This document shows positions 47,524-57,700 of a stretch of DNA of 64,000 nt, piece after piece. A model generated the notes under the pieces. It ran no database searches. It was not told where the DNA came from and saw only the letters and a list, made by a program, of their open reading frames with translations. Where the stretch lies: NCBI RefSeq assembly GCF_023091225.1, contig NZ_JAHWXM010000001.1, forward strand, positions 930,001 to 994,000. The letters run 5' to 3'. Made by a program: the position numbers and the translations under genes. Numbering within the stretch: the stretch's first letter is position 1; each line of letters opens with the position of its first letter. This DNA comes from Microbacterium galbinum. GTDB lineage: Bacteria > Actinomycetota > Actinomycetes > Actinomycetales > Microbacteriaceae.

Positions 47524-49081
47524 CGCCGACGTACGCGAGACGGCGCTCCTCGTCGATCGATTCGAAGCTCGTCGCATAGGAGATCGGCAATGCCCCCTCC
47601 GCCCATCCGGCGAGGTGGACGTGCAACCACTCCAGGCCTTTCGCGGCGTGCAGGGTCGAGAGCGTGACGGTGCGCATGGTCGGCTCGTGCTGATCCTTCG
47701 CCCGGGCCATGAGCGCATCGCCGAAGGAGCGCAAGGTGGCTTCGGGCCCGGCCTCCTCGGCGAGGCGGAGGATCGCGCGTCGCGCCTCCCAGCCGTCACG
47801 CTGGGCTCCGCCCGCCGCCGGCGGTTCATCGGTGAGTCCGAGCTCGCGCAGCACGCGCTGCACCGCAGGGACGAACCCCTGCTCCACCGGGGCGACGGCC
47901 GCAGCACGGATCGCGAGGATCGCCTGACGCACCTCGGGCATCGAGAAGAAACGGGTGCCGCCCAGCACCGTGGTCGGGATGCCCTCCGCGGCGAGCGCCT
48001 GCTGCAGCGCGGCCGATTGGGCATGGGCCCGGTAGAGCACCGCGATGTCTGCGGGAGAGATGCCCTCGGCGATCTGCGCCGAGATGGACGCGGCGATTCC
48101 CTCCGCCTCGTCGCGCTCGCTGTCGTACGCGGTGACGGTGGGCGGCTCGGTCGCGAACTGCTCGCGCGCGGGGGTGAGCTCCAGGGCGCCGGGGCGCCCC
48201 TTCATGAGCGCGTTCGCGGCGGAGAGGATGGGAGCCTGCGAGCGGTAGTTCGTCTCGAGCCGCACGACGGTCGCATCGGGATGGCGGCGCTCGAACTCGA
48301 GGAGGAAACGCTGCTCGGCGCCGGCGAAGGAGTAGATCGTCTGGCTGGCGTCGCCGACCACGCAGATGTCGTGCCTGTCACCGATCCAGAGCTCGAGCAG
48401 TCGGTTCTGCAGAGGCGAGACGTCCTGGAACTCGTCGACCGTGAAGTGGCGGTACTGCTCGTGCACCGATGCGGCGACTCGCGGTTCGGCCTCGAGCATC
48501 CCGGCGCACGCCAGGAGAACGTCTTCGAAATCGAGCTGGTTCCGCTCGTCCTTGAGCGCCTCGTATCCGCGCTGCAGTTCGGCGAGTTGCGTCGCATCGA
48601 CGCCGGATACCGACCGTCCCAGGGTCGCGTGCTGCTCGATCGAGAGCATGGAGACCTTGCGCCATTCGATCTCCGACGCGATGTCCCGCAGGGTCGCGGT
48701 GCTGGGACGCAGGCGGATGGCGTCGGCGACCTGTCCCAGCATCCGCACCTTGTTGTCGATGATCGACGGGGCGGGCTGTCCGGCGAGCGTCGGCCAGAAG
48801 AAGTTGAGCTGCGCGAGAGCGGCGGCGTGGAACGTGCGGGCGGCGACGCCCTCGACCCCGAGCGCACGCAGGCGCCCACGCAGCTCCCCCGCGGCCTTCG
48901 CCGTGAACGTCACGGCCATCACCCGCGCGGGCGAGTACGCGCCGGTGTCGACTCCGTGCGCGATCCGGTGGGTGATCACGCGCGTCTTGCCGGTACCGGC
49001 CCCCGCCAGCACCGCGACGGGTCCGCGGAGGACCGATGCCGCCTGCCGCTGGCGCTCGTCGAGTGCGTCGAGAGCGCTCAC
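47360..49081 (-). CDS. UvrD/Rep-family DNA helicase (UvrD2-like, short C-terminus)
   Basis: 573-aa superfamily 1A helicase. Motifs in order: VLAGAGTGKTRVITHRIAHG (I), TFTAKAAGEL (Ia), VDEFQDVSPLQ (II), GDASQTIYSFAGA (III), LETNYRSQAPIL (IV), TLSTLHAAKGLEWLHVH (V) and EERRLAYVGVTRAA (VI). It ends about 45 residues after motif VI, without the HRDC domain of mycobacterial UvrD2. The GTG at 49081 overlaps the NudC stop (GTGA). The nudC-uvrD2 order matches mycobacteria. Confidence 0.94.
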   Translation of the reverse strand: MSALDALDERQRQAASVLRGPVAVLAGAGTGKTRVITHRIAHGVDTGAYSPARVMAVTFTAKAAGELRGRLRALGVEGVAARTFHAAALAQLNFFWPTLAGQPAPSIIDNKVRMLGQVADAIRLRPSTATLRDIASEIEWRKVSMLSIEQHATLGRSVSGVDATQLAELQRGYEALKDERNQLDFEDVLLACAGMLEAEPRVAASVHEQYRHFTVDEFQDVSPLQNRLLELWIGDRHDICVVGDASQTIYSFAGAEQRFLLEFERRHPDATVVRLETNYRSQAPILSAANALMKGRPGALELTPAREQFATEPPTVTAYDSERDEAEGIAASISAQIAEGISPADIAVLYRAHAQSAALQQALAAEGIPTTVLGGTRFFSMPEVRQAILAIRAAAVAPVEQGFVPAVQRVLRELGLTDEPPAAGGAQRDGWEARRAILRLAEEAGPEATLRSFGDALMARAKDQHEPTMRTVTLSTLHAAKGLEWLHVHLAGWAEGALPISYATSFESIDEERRLAYVGVTRAARTLSLSWSRSAGRGERAPSRFLAEIGTTGRGTGILRETSPLASRGTRPR

Positions 49082-49953
49082 GCGCCCGCCTCGAGCCAGT
49101 CCACGATGAGTGCGCGCGCGATCGATGCGTGTCCGGGCAGCCCGACGGGCCCCTCTCCCGCCAGGGACGACGTGATCTCCGCGCGGGTGAACCAGCGCAC
49201 GTCGACGATCTCCTCGCCGTCGGCGCGGGCATCCGCCTCGTCGTCGACGACCGCGCGGAAGCCGACCATCAGAGAGCGCGGGAACGGCCAAGCCTGCGAA
49301 GACACGTAGCGCAGCGCGGAGAGACGCACCCCCGATTCCTCGGCGAGCTCACGATGAACGGTCGATTCGAGCGACTCGCCCGCCTCGACGAACCCCGCGA
49401 AGCACGAGTACATCCGACCGCCCCAGTTCGCGTTCGCGCCGAGGAGCAGTCGCTCGCCGTCGCGGCTCTCGACCGCCACGATCACGGCAGGGTCGGTTCG
49501 CGGGAAGTGATCGCGCCCGCAGACCAGACAGCGACGCGACCATCCCGCCTGACGGATCTCGGTGCCTCCGCCGCAGGTCGGGCAGAACGGCGCATCGCGC
49601 AGCCAGGCGGCGAGCGCCAGCGCCTCGATGAGGATCTCGCTCTCCTGCGCCGGGAGCCGCGCTCCGAGATCACGCAGCCCGAGCCACGTCTCGTCGGGAG
49701 CCGCGTCGATCGATGCGCTCTTGGCCGGAAGCGCGGCCAACAACAGCGGAGTTCCGGACTCGTCGCGCCCGAGGAGCGCCCATGTGGCATCGACGGGTTC
49801 GGTCGGCGCGACGCGGACCAGCAGATCATCGGTCACGCGCACTCGACCGTCGCGGACGGCGATCACGCGTGTCGACGTCTCTCCGCGCAGACGATCGATG
49901 ACGCCGGATTCCTCGCGGAGCTCGGCCGCGCGGTCGAGGGTTGGGCGGTGCAT
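49078..49953 (-). CDS. nudC: NADH pyrophosphatase / RNA decapping Nudix hydrolase
   Basis: 291-aa Nudix enzyme that cleaves NAD(H) and can remove NAD caps from RNA. A zinc ribbon (CPTCGG and CLVCG) precedes the Nudix box GFVEAGESLESTVHRELAEE. SSQAWPFPRSLMVGF is the NudC-specific SQPWPFPxS motif. The ATG at 49953 is chosen because the family N-terminus begins there and GAGGGAG lies upstream. It overlaps the helicase start downstream. Confidence 0.95.
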   Translation of the reverse strand: MHRPTLDRAAELREESGVIDRLRGETSTRVIAVRDGRVRVTDDLLVRVAPTEPVDATWALLGRDESGTPLLLAALPAKSASIDAAPDETWLGLRDLGARLPAQESEILIEALALAAWLRDAPFCPTCGGGTEIRQAGWSRRCLVCGRDHFPRTDPAVIVAVESRDGERLLLGANANWGGRMYSCFAGFVEAGESLESTVHRELAEESGVRLSALRYVSSQAWPFPRSLMVGFRAVVDDEADARADGEEIVDVRWFTRAEITSSLAGEGPVGLPGHASIARALIVDWLEAGA

Positions 49954-50012
49954 GGGTGATCGACTCCCTCTCTCACGGGCGTGGCGGAGGCGGGACCGCC
50001 CCTGAGCCGACC

Positions 50013-50018
50013 TACCCT
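50013..50018 (+). promoter_or_regulatory. -10 TACCCT, leaderless start at 50025
   Basis: TACCCT, six bases (TAGGGC), then ATG. No ribosome site is present. Confidence 0.45.
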
Positions 50019-50024
50019 TAGGGC

Positions 50025-51305
50025 ATGGGACGCTCACCTTTCACTCTAGCCGCGGCCGTGACGGCGGCACTGCCCGGCGCGGAGGTCACGGGTACTCGCA
50101 CGCTGAGCGCAGACGGTGACGCACGTTTCGACTCCGCCGTCGCCTCGCTGGCCGACGGGCGCGAGCTCGCGATCCGCGTCGCGGACGACGACGAGACGGC
50201 CCGGGAGCTCGCCGCCGAGTCCCTCGCGCTGCGCGCCCTGACGGCCGGCGCGCGGGCGATCCTCCCGTTCCGCGCACCCGAGTACGTGGGCGAGACCCGC
50301 GTCGGCGATGGTCGCGCCCTCGTCACCGAACTCCTCCCCGGCTTCCAGGTCGAGGCCGCCCACGTACCGGCCGGACGCGGCACGGCGGAGTCGATGGGGG
50401 CAGCGATCGCCGCCGTGCACGGCCTGCCCGTCTCGATCGTCCGGAGCGCGGGTCTCGTCTCACGCTCGGCCGAGGAGAGCCGAGAGGACATCCGGCGGCT
50501 GGTCGACGACGCGGCCTCCACCGGCCGCGTTCCCGCCCGGCTGACGGCGCGCTGGCGGGATGCCGTCGCCGACGACGAGTTGTGGCGCTTCGAGTCGACC
50601 GTGACCCTGAACGGCGTGCAGTCGACCTCCTTCCTGCTCGAGGACGACGATGAGCGCGGTCCCCAGGTCACCGGACTGCTGAACTGGCACGGCCTCTCGG
50701 TCGGCGACCCGGCCGTCGACCTCGCCTGGCTCTCGGCCGCGCCCGACGCGGCACCCGACGTGCAGGCCGCCTACGCCCGGTCGTCGGAGCGTTCACCGGA
50801 CGGTGCGATCGAGGTGCGCGCACGGATGCTCGCCGAACTCGAGTTCGCGCGCTGGCTGGTGCACGGGGACTCGCTGCACCGCCCCGACATCGTCGACGAT
50901 GCGGCTGCCCTTCTCGAGGCGCTCGCCGAGGGTCTCCGCGCGGACGACCTCGCCGTCGTCGCCGCGCGGAACGAGGGGGTCGACTCGGCCCTCGACGCGC
51001 TCGACCGCGTTCCCGCGGAAGCCGCAGCACTGATCGACACCTCGATGCAGACCGACGCCTACAATCCCGACGAACTCTGGGCGCAGGAATCGGAGGAGGG
51101 ATCGTCGTCGACCGACACCTCCGAAGCGGCGCGTCGCGCCGCGATGGTCGACGTCGAAACCGAGGACCTCACCGGCGTCGGCGATATCTTCACGGCCCCG
51201 GCGGACGCCGGCGACGACGCGGATGACGACGAACGCGATGACGACGAGGCTCAGCGCGCGGCGCGCGCGGCGCTCCAGCGCTGGAAGAGCTCGGACTCGG
51301 AGTAG
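50025..51305 (+). CDS. Aminoglycoside/macrolide phosphotransferase-fold protein, probably catalytically degenerate
   Basis: 426-aa protein with an APH-like kinase fold. The N-lobe contains AIRVADDDETARELAAESLA. ALVTELLPGFQVEAAH is the hinge, and TGLLNWHGLSVGDPAVDLAW the region after the catalytic loop. Where active enzymes have HGDxxxxN, this protein has TLNGVQSTSFLL, and the DWxD metal motif reads NWHG. Both changes argue for a pseudokinase. The C-terminal ~100 residues are acidic and Ser/Asp-rich. Its last 55 bp overlap the adnB-like gene on the other strand. Confidence 0.82.
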   Translation: MGRSPFTLAAAVTAALPGAEVTGTRTLSADGDARFDSAVASLADGRELAIRVADDDETARELAAESLALRALTAGARAILPFRAPEYVGETRVGDGRALVTELLPGFQVEAAHVPAGRGTAESMGAAIAAVHGLPVSIVRSAGLVSRSAEESREDIRRLVDDAASTGRVPARLTARWRDAVADDELWRFESTVTLNGVQSTSFLLEDDDERGPQVTGLLNWHGLSVGDPAVDLAWLSAAPDAAPDVQAAYARSSERSPDGAIEVRARMLAELEFARWLVHGDSLHRPDIVDDAAALLEALAEGLRADDLAVVAARNEGVDSALDALDRVPAEAAALIDTSMQTDAYNPDELWAQESEEGSSSTDTSEAARRAAMVDVETEDLTGVGDIFTAPADAGDDADDDERDDDEAQRAARAALQRWKSSDSE

Positions 51306-54300
51306 ACCCGGTCTCCGCGGATGACGAGGTCGTCGGCGACGTAGTAGAGCGCGACGTCGATCTCGTCGAGCGGCACCCCGAATCGGCGGTGGTAGGCGAG
51401 ACCGTACAGTGCGAGCTGCAGCATCCGCTCGTCCCGCTCGGCCTCGCCCTTCGGCGGCTTTCCCGTCTTCCAGTCGACGATCTCGATCCGGCCTCCACGA
51501 TCGTCGCGGCGGTACACGGCATCGAGCTTGCAGATCACGATGTGCGCGTCGGACTCGCCGGCCCGGTCAGCGGGGGCATCCGCGAGCCCGGCGCCGAGCG
51601 CGAAGTCGATCTCGATCTCGACGGCGATCGGCTGGAGGGAACCCCACTCGCTGCGCTCGAACGTCGCCTGGAGGATGGCGAGGTCGGCCGCATCCGCCGC
51701 TTCGCCGGTTCCCTCTCCCGGCGCCGGACCGATCTCGCCGCCCACCTCGTCCTCGTCGATCTCCCAGAGCGCCTCGTCGACGCGGGCACCGACGCCCACG
51801 AGCGATGACCGGTGCTCGACCCAGGCGTGGAAGAGCGTGCCGAGTCGGGTCTGCCGGTACGGACGCTCCGGCATCGGGCGGATGATCGCCGAGACCGTGC
51901 CGCCGTAGTCCGTGACGTAGTCCTTGAAACGGGAGGCGGGCACGCGGGTCGGCGCCGCTGCGTCGATGCCACGCAGACGCGCGGCGCGCTCGGCGAGGAG
52001 CCGCTCGAGCTCTTCCGAGGGAATCAGCGTCTCGGGTCGCGCGAGGGCCCCGGCTACCATCTCCGCCGCCGACTCGACGAGCGGACGGCGGGCACCGAGC
52101 GGATCCAGTGGCCACGAGACCGTCGCTCCCGGCCCGTCGTAGGGGTTCTCGTCGGGATTGACCGGTTCGATGGGCTCGTGCTCGCGCACGTCGATCGCCT
52201 CGAGCAGGAAAGGACTCGGCGTGCGGGGAGCCTTCTGCCCCGCCCAGTGCGCACCGCTGAGAAGCAGGTCGGTGCGCGCGCGTGTGACCGCCACGTAGGC
52301 GAGCCGGCGTTCCTCCTGCTGCTGATAGGCGCGGTACGCGTCCTTGAAGCGCTTGATCGCGCCGCCCTGGGGATTGGCCTTGGTCGCCCCGCCCGACAGT
52401 GACGCCTGCGCCAGCGCCTGGCGTTTCTTCGGGTCGAGCTCACCGTCGACCGCACCCTCGGGGTCCCATTCGAATCGCGGCAGCGCGTCGCGGTCGCCGC
52501 GGAGCGCGAACGGCACGACCCCGAAGCCGAACCAGCCCGAGGTGTCGGAGACCCGGCTGGGGAGTTCGTCGGCGACGAGACGGACGACTGCGACGGCATC
52601 CCACTCCAGCCCCTTCGATCCGTGGATCGTCAGCAGCTGCACCACGCCCGGCTCGGGGGGCTCCGGGCGCGGCATGAGCTCGTCGGTGCTCTCCGCCTTG
52701 TCGAGCCAGGCGAGGAGGCTGCCGATCGTGCCGCGGTCGTCGGCCGAGAGAAAGGCACGCACCTCATCGGAGAACGCGCGGAGCTGCGTCGAGGCGACCC
52801 GTGCCGGCCCCCGGGTCTCGTTCGCCGCGAGTTCGATGTCGAGGCGCAGCTCGAGTTCGATCAGACGCAGCAGCTCGGTCAGCGGCTGCGACGAGGCACG
52901 CCGAAGCCGCTCGAGCATCTCCCCCGCTGCGCGGATGCGCGATCGCCCGTCAGGGGTGAATCCCTCCAGCAGGCGATAGTCGTCGCGCACCGCTCGCACC
53001 ACGTCGACGGCATCGACGATCGACACCGCCTCATCGGCGCCGCGCGACGAGCGCAGTCGCACGCGCACCTCTTCGGGAAGCGGCATCATCGAGGTGTCGC
53101 GTTCGGCGAGGGTTCGGCCGAGATCGTAGAGAGCGGCCATATCGGCCACCCCGACGCCGAACCGCGGACCCGTGAGCAGACGGATGAGTGCCGAACCCGC
53201 GGTCGGGTCGTGGACCACGCGCAGGGTGGAGACGACGTCGACCACTTCGGGGGTCGCCAACAGTCCGCCGAGCCCGAGGATGCGGTGCGGTACGCCCTCC
53301 GCGGCGAGCGCGGCCGCGAAGGTCTGCATGTGACGTTTCGAACGGAACAGCAGCGCGCCGGTGTGCGGGCGCCCGGCGGCGGATGCGTCGTGCGCGGCTC
53401 GTCGCTCGACGAACCAGCGAGCGACATCGGCGGCCTCGTCGTCGACCGTGAAAGCGAATCGCAGATCGACGCTTCCGGAGCCCGCACCGGGACGGGGTTC
53501 GAGTGGGGGCACGTCGAGCCCCGGCCGCTGCAGCGGCTCGAGCACGCGATTGGCGATGTCGAGGATGCCGCGGTCGTTGCGCCAGCTGGTCATGAGGCTG
53601 TACGTCTGCGCCTCCTGCTCGCGCGCGAAGGCGCTCGAGAACGCGTACAGATTGTCGGCGCTCGCGCCGCGCCAGCCGTAGATCGACTGGTGCGGGTCTC
53701 CCACGGCCATCACCGCGCTGTCGTGGAACAGCTCGGCGAGGAAACGGGTCTGGATGACCGAGGTGTCCTGATACTCGTCGAGCAGGACGACGCGGTGCTG
53801 CTCGCGCAGCTCGGCGCGCACGTCGGGAGCGGCCTCGACGATGTCGTAGGCGCCACCGACCTGATCGGCGAAGTCGAGCACGCCGCGTCGCCCCTTCTCG
53901 GCGATGTACTCGCGCACGAGCGCGGCGAGCGTCGGCAGGCTGAGAAGGTTCGCCGCCGCCTTCTCGACGTCGCCGTTGCCGCGGTACGGCTCGAACGACA
54001 GCGCCGTCTCGCGCGCGAGACGCTCGGCCTCGTCGAGATCGACCCGATGGTCGAGAGCCTCCCCCGCGAGGCGCTGCACCGCGTCGATGACCGTGCCGAG
54101 CGCGTAGTCGATCCCCTCGAGTTCCGGGAGGTCGGCGCGCAGCACGACCTCTCGCGCGAGCATCCACGACGCGGCCTGGCTCAGCATCGCCACGTCGGCG
54201 TCCCGTCCGATCCGAGCGGCGTGCTCGCGCACGATGCCGTCGGCGAAGGCGTTGTAGGTCGACACCCGTGGGCGGATCATCAGCTCCTCGGCCGCACGCG

Positions 54301-54754
54301 GAGCGGTCGGGTCCCAGCCCGTGCCGTAACGGCCGGCGAGCTCGTCGAGCACGTGCGTCCGCACGACGTCGCGCTGACGACCCGCGGCCGCCTCTTCCAC
54401 CCGGCGCAGGGCGTGCGTCGCCACGATCTCCGGCACGTGCGGCAGCAGACCGCGGCGACCGAACTCGTCGATCACGGCGAGGCGGTGCCCGATGCGCTCG
54501 GCGAGCTCGCCCGCAGCCTTTCGGGTGAAGGTGAGTCCGAGGATCTCGTCGCGTCGTACATGACCGTTGGCGACGAGCCACACCACGCGACCCGACATCG
54601 TCTCGGTCTTCCCGCTGCCCGCTCCGGCGACGACGAGGGCGGGCGACGGCGGCGCCTCGATCACCTGCTGCTGCGCGGGGGTGGGTGAGGGCTGGCCGAG
54701 AGCCGCCGCGACATCGGTCGCCGACAACCCGAGTCCGCCGCCCCAGCCGGTCAC
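51251..54754 (-). CDS. AdnB-like UvrD-type helicase-nuclease
   Basis: 1167-aa motor-nuclease subunit expected to pair with the adjacent AdnA-like protein to resect DNA double-strand ends. Helicase motifs: VVAGAGSGKTETMSGRVVWL (I), LTFTRKAAGEL (Ia), LLDEYQDTSVIQ (II), VGDPHQSIYGWRGA (III), TIHGSKGLEWDAVAVVRL (V) and ERRLAYVAVTRAR (VI). The C-terminal PD-(D/E)xK nuclease has IEIVDWKTGKPPKGEAERD, then MLQLALYGLAYH. The GTG at 54754 overlaps the adnA stop by 4 bp, as expected for a two-subunit complex. Confidence 0.93.
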   Translation of the reverse strand: MTGWGGGLGLSATDVAAALGQPSPTPAQQQVIEAPPSPALVVAGAGSGKTETMSGRVVWLVANGHVRRDEILGLTFTRKAAGELAERIGHRLAVIDEFGRRGLLPHVPEIVATHALRRVEEAAAGRQRDVVRTHVLDELAGRYGTGWDPTAPRAAEELMIRPRVSTYNAFADGIVREHAARIGRDADVAMLSQAASWMLAREVVLRADLPELEGIDYALGTVIDAVQRLAGEALDHRVDLDEAERLARETALSFEPYRGNGDVEKAAANLLSLPTLAALVREYIAEKGRRGVLDFADQVGGAYDIVEAAPDVRAELREQHRVVLLDEYQDTSVIQTRFLAELFHDSAVMAVGDPHQSIYGWRGASADNLYAFSSAFAREQEAQTYSLMTSWRNDRGILDIANRVLEPLQRPGLDVPPLEPRPGAGSGSVDLRFAFTVDDEAADVARWFVERRAAHDASAAGRPHTGALLFRSKRHMQTFAAALAAEGVPHRILGLGGLLATPEVVDVVSTLRVVHDPTAGSALIRLLTGPRFGVGVADMAALYDLGRTLAERDTSMMPLPEEVRVRLRSSRGADEAVSIVDAVDVVRAVRDDYRLLEGFTPDGRSRIRAAGEMLERLRRASSQPLTELLRLIELELRLDIELAANETRGPARVASTQLRAFSDEVRAFLSADDRGTIGSLLAWLDKAESTDELMPRPEPPEPGVVQLLTIHGSKGLEWDAVAVVRLVADELPSRVSDTSGWFGFGVVPFALRGDRDALPRFEWDPEGAVDGELDPKKRQALAQASLSGGATKANPQGGAIKRFKDAYRAYQQQEERRLAYVAVTRARTDLLLSGAHWAGQKAPRTPSPFLLEAIDVREHEPIEPVNPDENPYDGPGATVSWPLDPLGARRPLVESAAEMVAGALARPETLIPSEELERLLAERAARLRGIDAAAPTRVPASRFKDYVTDYGGTVSAIIRPMPERPYRQTRLGTLFHAWVEHRSSLVGVGARVDEALWEIDEDEVGGEIGPAPGEGTGEAADAADLAILQATFERSEWGSLQPIAVEIEIDFALGAGLADAPADRAGESDAHIVICKLDAVYRRDDRGGRIEIVDWKTGKPPKGEAERDERMLQLALYGLAYHRRFGVPLDEIDVALYYVADDLVIRGDRVYSESELFQRWSAARAAR

Positions 54755-57700
54755 GCGCTCACCGCCGGGACAGTGTGGATCCGACAGGGGTGGATGCGGC
54801 GCTGCGTGTCGGCGCAGTGCGACTCGACCTGCGCGGTGAAACTCGAGGCCGACATCCCGCGGGCGGCATCGGCCACACGGCGCAGGAACGCCTCGCGCGC
54901 GGTGTCGTCGAGCGTGTGCTGGTGGGCGATGCGGTAGTCGCTCTTGGCGAGGGTCTTCGAGACGATCACGAGACGCGCCCCGGCGAGGGCATCGGCGGGG
55001 GCACCCTCGATCAGGCCCTGCTGGACCGCCACCTGGTACGCCGCCAGTTGGGCGTGCTCACGGACTCCCGCGTCCGCCTCCGGATCGGTGCGTCCGGTCT
55101 TGAGGTCGACGACCACCGCGCGCTCGCCCTCGCGGTCCGCGGTCATCTCGGTCCACCCGCGCCCCCGCGCCGGGGGATGCTCCCCCGCCCCCGGAGGATA
55201 GGCCTCGATACGGTCGATGTAGCCGCTCACGATCGCGCGCGCTCCTCTGTCGTCACCGACGTCGTGCACGACCGGGAGGCCGTCGTCATCGGGCAGGGAG
55301 ACGGCGAAGTCGAACCGCGTCTCGCTGCCGACGACCCGCCCTCCGTCGCGTCGGACGTCGCCGAGGTACGTGTGCAGCCGGTCGACGTAGAGGTCGGCTC
55401 GACGCCGCTCCTTGCGTCCGATCCACTCGGTCTCGAAGTCCAGCTCGGGCCAGTGCTCCGCGACGATCGCCCGCATCTGCTCGAGGTCGCCGTCCGGTAC
55501 CTTCTCCATGGCCTCGTGGATGATCGTGCCGATCCCCGCCGTCGGCGGCATCACGGTGTCGCCCCCCCAGGGCGGAGACGACCCAGTTCAGGCCGCACTC
55601 CTCGTAGGACTCCATCTTCGAAGGCGACACCCGCGCACCGTCGGCGGCGAGGTCCCGCAGGGGACGATCGGTGCTCGGTGGCGTGACGCCGTACCAGTCC
55701 CGCGGATCCGCGCCGGCGACACCCTCGGCCGCGAGGATCGCGAGCTGCTCCGCGGCGAGACGACGTGCCGGGTCGGAGGTCGCCGTCGTGAGGGTGCGTC
55801 GGTGGCGCGCGACGAGTCCGCGGAGGGTGAGCGGATGCTCGGCCGATGCGTGTGCCTCCGGGGCGTCGGGCGTCGGCAGGAACGCGAAGAACGGGCTCGG
55901 GCTTTGGTCGTCGTCGTCGACCGCCGTCACGAGGATCCGGTCCCGCGCGCGCGAAATGGCCCGGACGAAGAGGCGGAGCTCGTCGTGCAGCGCTCCTCTT
56001 CGCCGATCCAGGATGCCCGGCGTCTCGAGGGGGACGCCGGTACGCATCGACGTCACGGCGTCGGGAAGACGCCAGGTCTGCAGCATCCCGCCCCGGAGCC
56101 GGAGGTTCGGCCAGACGCCGTCTTGAAGACCGGCCACGACGACCGCGTCGAACTCGGTGCCGAGCGCGGTCGCCGGGGTGAGCAGAGTGACCCGCCCCGG
56201 CCGATCGGGTGTCGAGAGCGAGTCCTCGGGCACCTCGCTGTCGAGGATGTCGCGAACGAACGTCTCCGGGCGCTCGTTCGGCGTGCGCTCGACGAAGCGC
56301 TTGGCCGCGTCGAACAGCGAGACGAGGGCATCCAGCGATCGCGCGGTCTCGGCGCCGCCGGGCTGCGCCGACACCTCTCGCCACGCGATGTGCAGGCGGC
56401 GGCCGTCGATCGCCCGCGACTGCTCCCAGATCCGCCAGAGCAGGTCGTGGATCGTCTCGCCGGCTCGCGCGGCGGCCGAGACCGCCTCGATCGTCTCGGC
56501 GAACCGCCGGGCCGTGCGGGACTCCGGGGCATCGATGAGCGTGAAGTGCTCGGGGTCGGCCATCGCCTGGCGCAGCAGCTCGCGAGCGGGTGTGGCTCCC
56601 CCGTGTTCCAGCTCGAGGTGTCGCAGCCGCGCGCGCAGACGACGCAGGGCGATCGCGTCCATCCCCCCGAACGGCGTGCGCAGGGCTTCTTCGAGTTCCG
56701 CGGACGTGCGCTCCGCTGCCGGAGTGAGTGCGAGGCGCACGATGCCGACGATGTCGCGCACGACGCCCTCGCTGCCGAGCGGACGCTGCACGCCGGCGGC
56801 CCGTGTCGGGATCTCCCGCGCGGCGAGCTCGGTCTCGAGCAGTGTCACCTGACGCGTGTCGTGGGCGATGACGGCCATGCGATCCCAGGCGACGCCCTGC
56901 ATGAGGTGCCATTCGCGCATGACACCGGCGATGCGGTCGAACTCCTCGTGCGGCGACGGGGCGAGGAACGACGTGACGGCGGCATCCGCTCCCTCGATCG
57001 GGCCGGCCTGCGGTGCGCGCCGGTGCTCGACCCTTCCCGAGACCCCGATCGCCTGCGTCACGGTGCGGGTGAGCGCGGTGAGCGCCGGGTGCTGGCGGTG
57101 CGCGCCGTCGAGCACGTGCACCGCTCCGAGCGCCGACACGAGGTCGGCGAACAGCTCGGGGCTCGCTCCCCGGAACGCACCGGAGGAGATATCGGGATCG
57201 CCGAACGCGAGCACCGAGACCCCTCGGGCACGCAGCGCCTGGACGACGGCGACGCCCCCGCGGGTCAGCTCCTGCGCGTCATCGATGAGCACCACGCGCA
57301 GGGGCGCCAGGGGGCCGAGCGTGCCCGGGGACGCGTCACGGAGGATCGTGCTCGCCTCGCCGAGCAGGTCTGCGGCGTCGCGATGCGCCGAGCGCAACGC
57401 GTCGAGCACCGAGCGGTACTCGAGAATGAAATCGGCGGCGGCCGCCCAGATCGGGTCGCCCGATGCCTTCAGCTCGTCCGGGAGCACACCCAGCTCGGTG
57501 CACTCGGCGATGAGCGCACGCAGCTCGGAACGGAACCCCTTCGACCCGCGCACCGATGCGCTGAGCGCGTCGGGCCAGCGGATGCCGCCGTCTTCGGCGT
57601 CGCCCGCGAGGAGCTCGGCGATGATCCGGTCCTGATCGGCGCCCGTGAGCAACGCCGGCGGCTCGGAACCCGCGTGCACCATCGCTCCGCGAACGATCTG

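Noticed and set aside
52622..54688. 688-aa plus-strand open frame opposite the AdnB-like gene
   Set aside because: Antisense shadow; the AdnB frame carries all helicase motifs and the nuclease domain.
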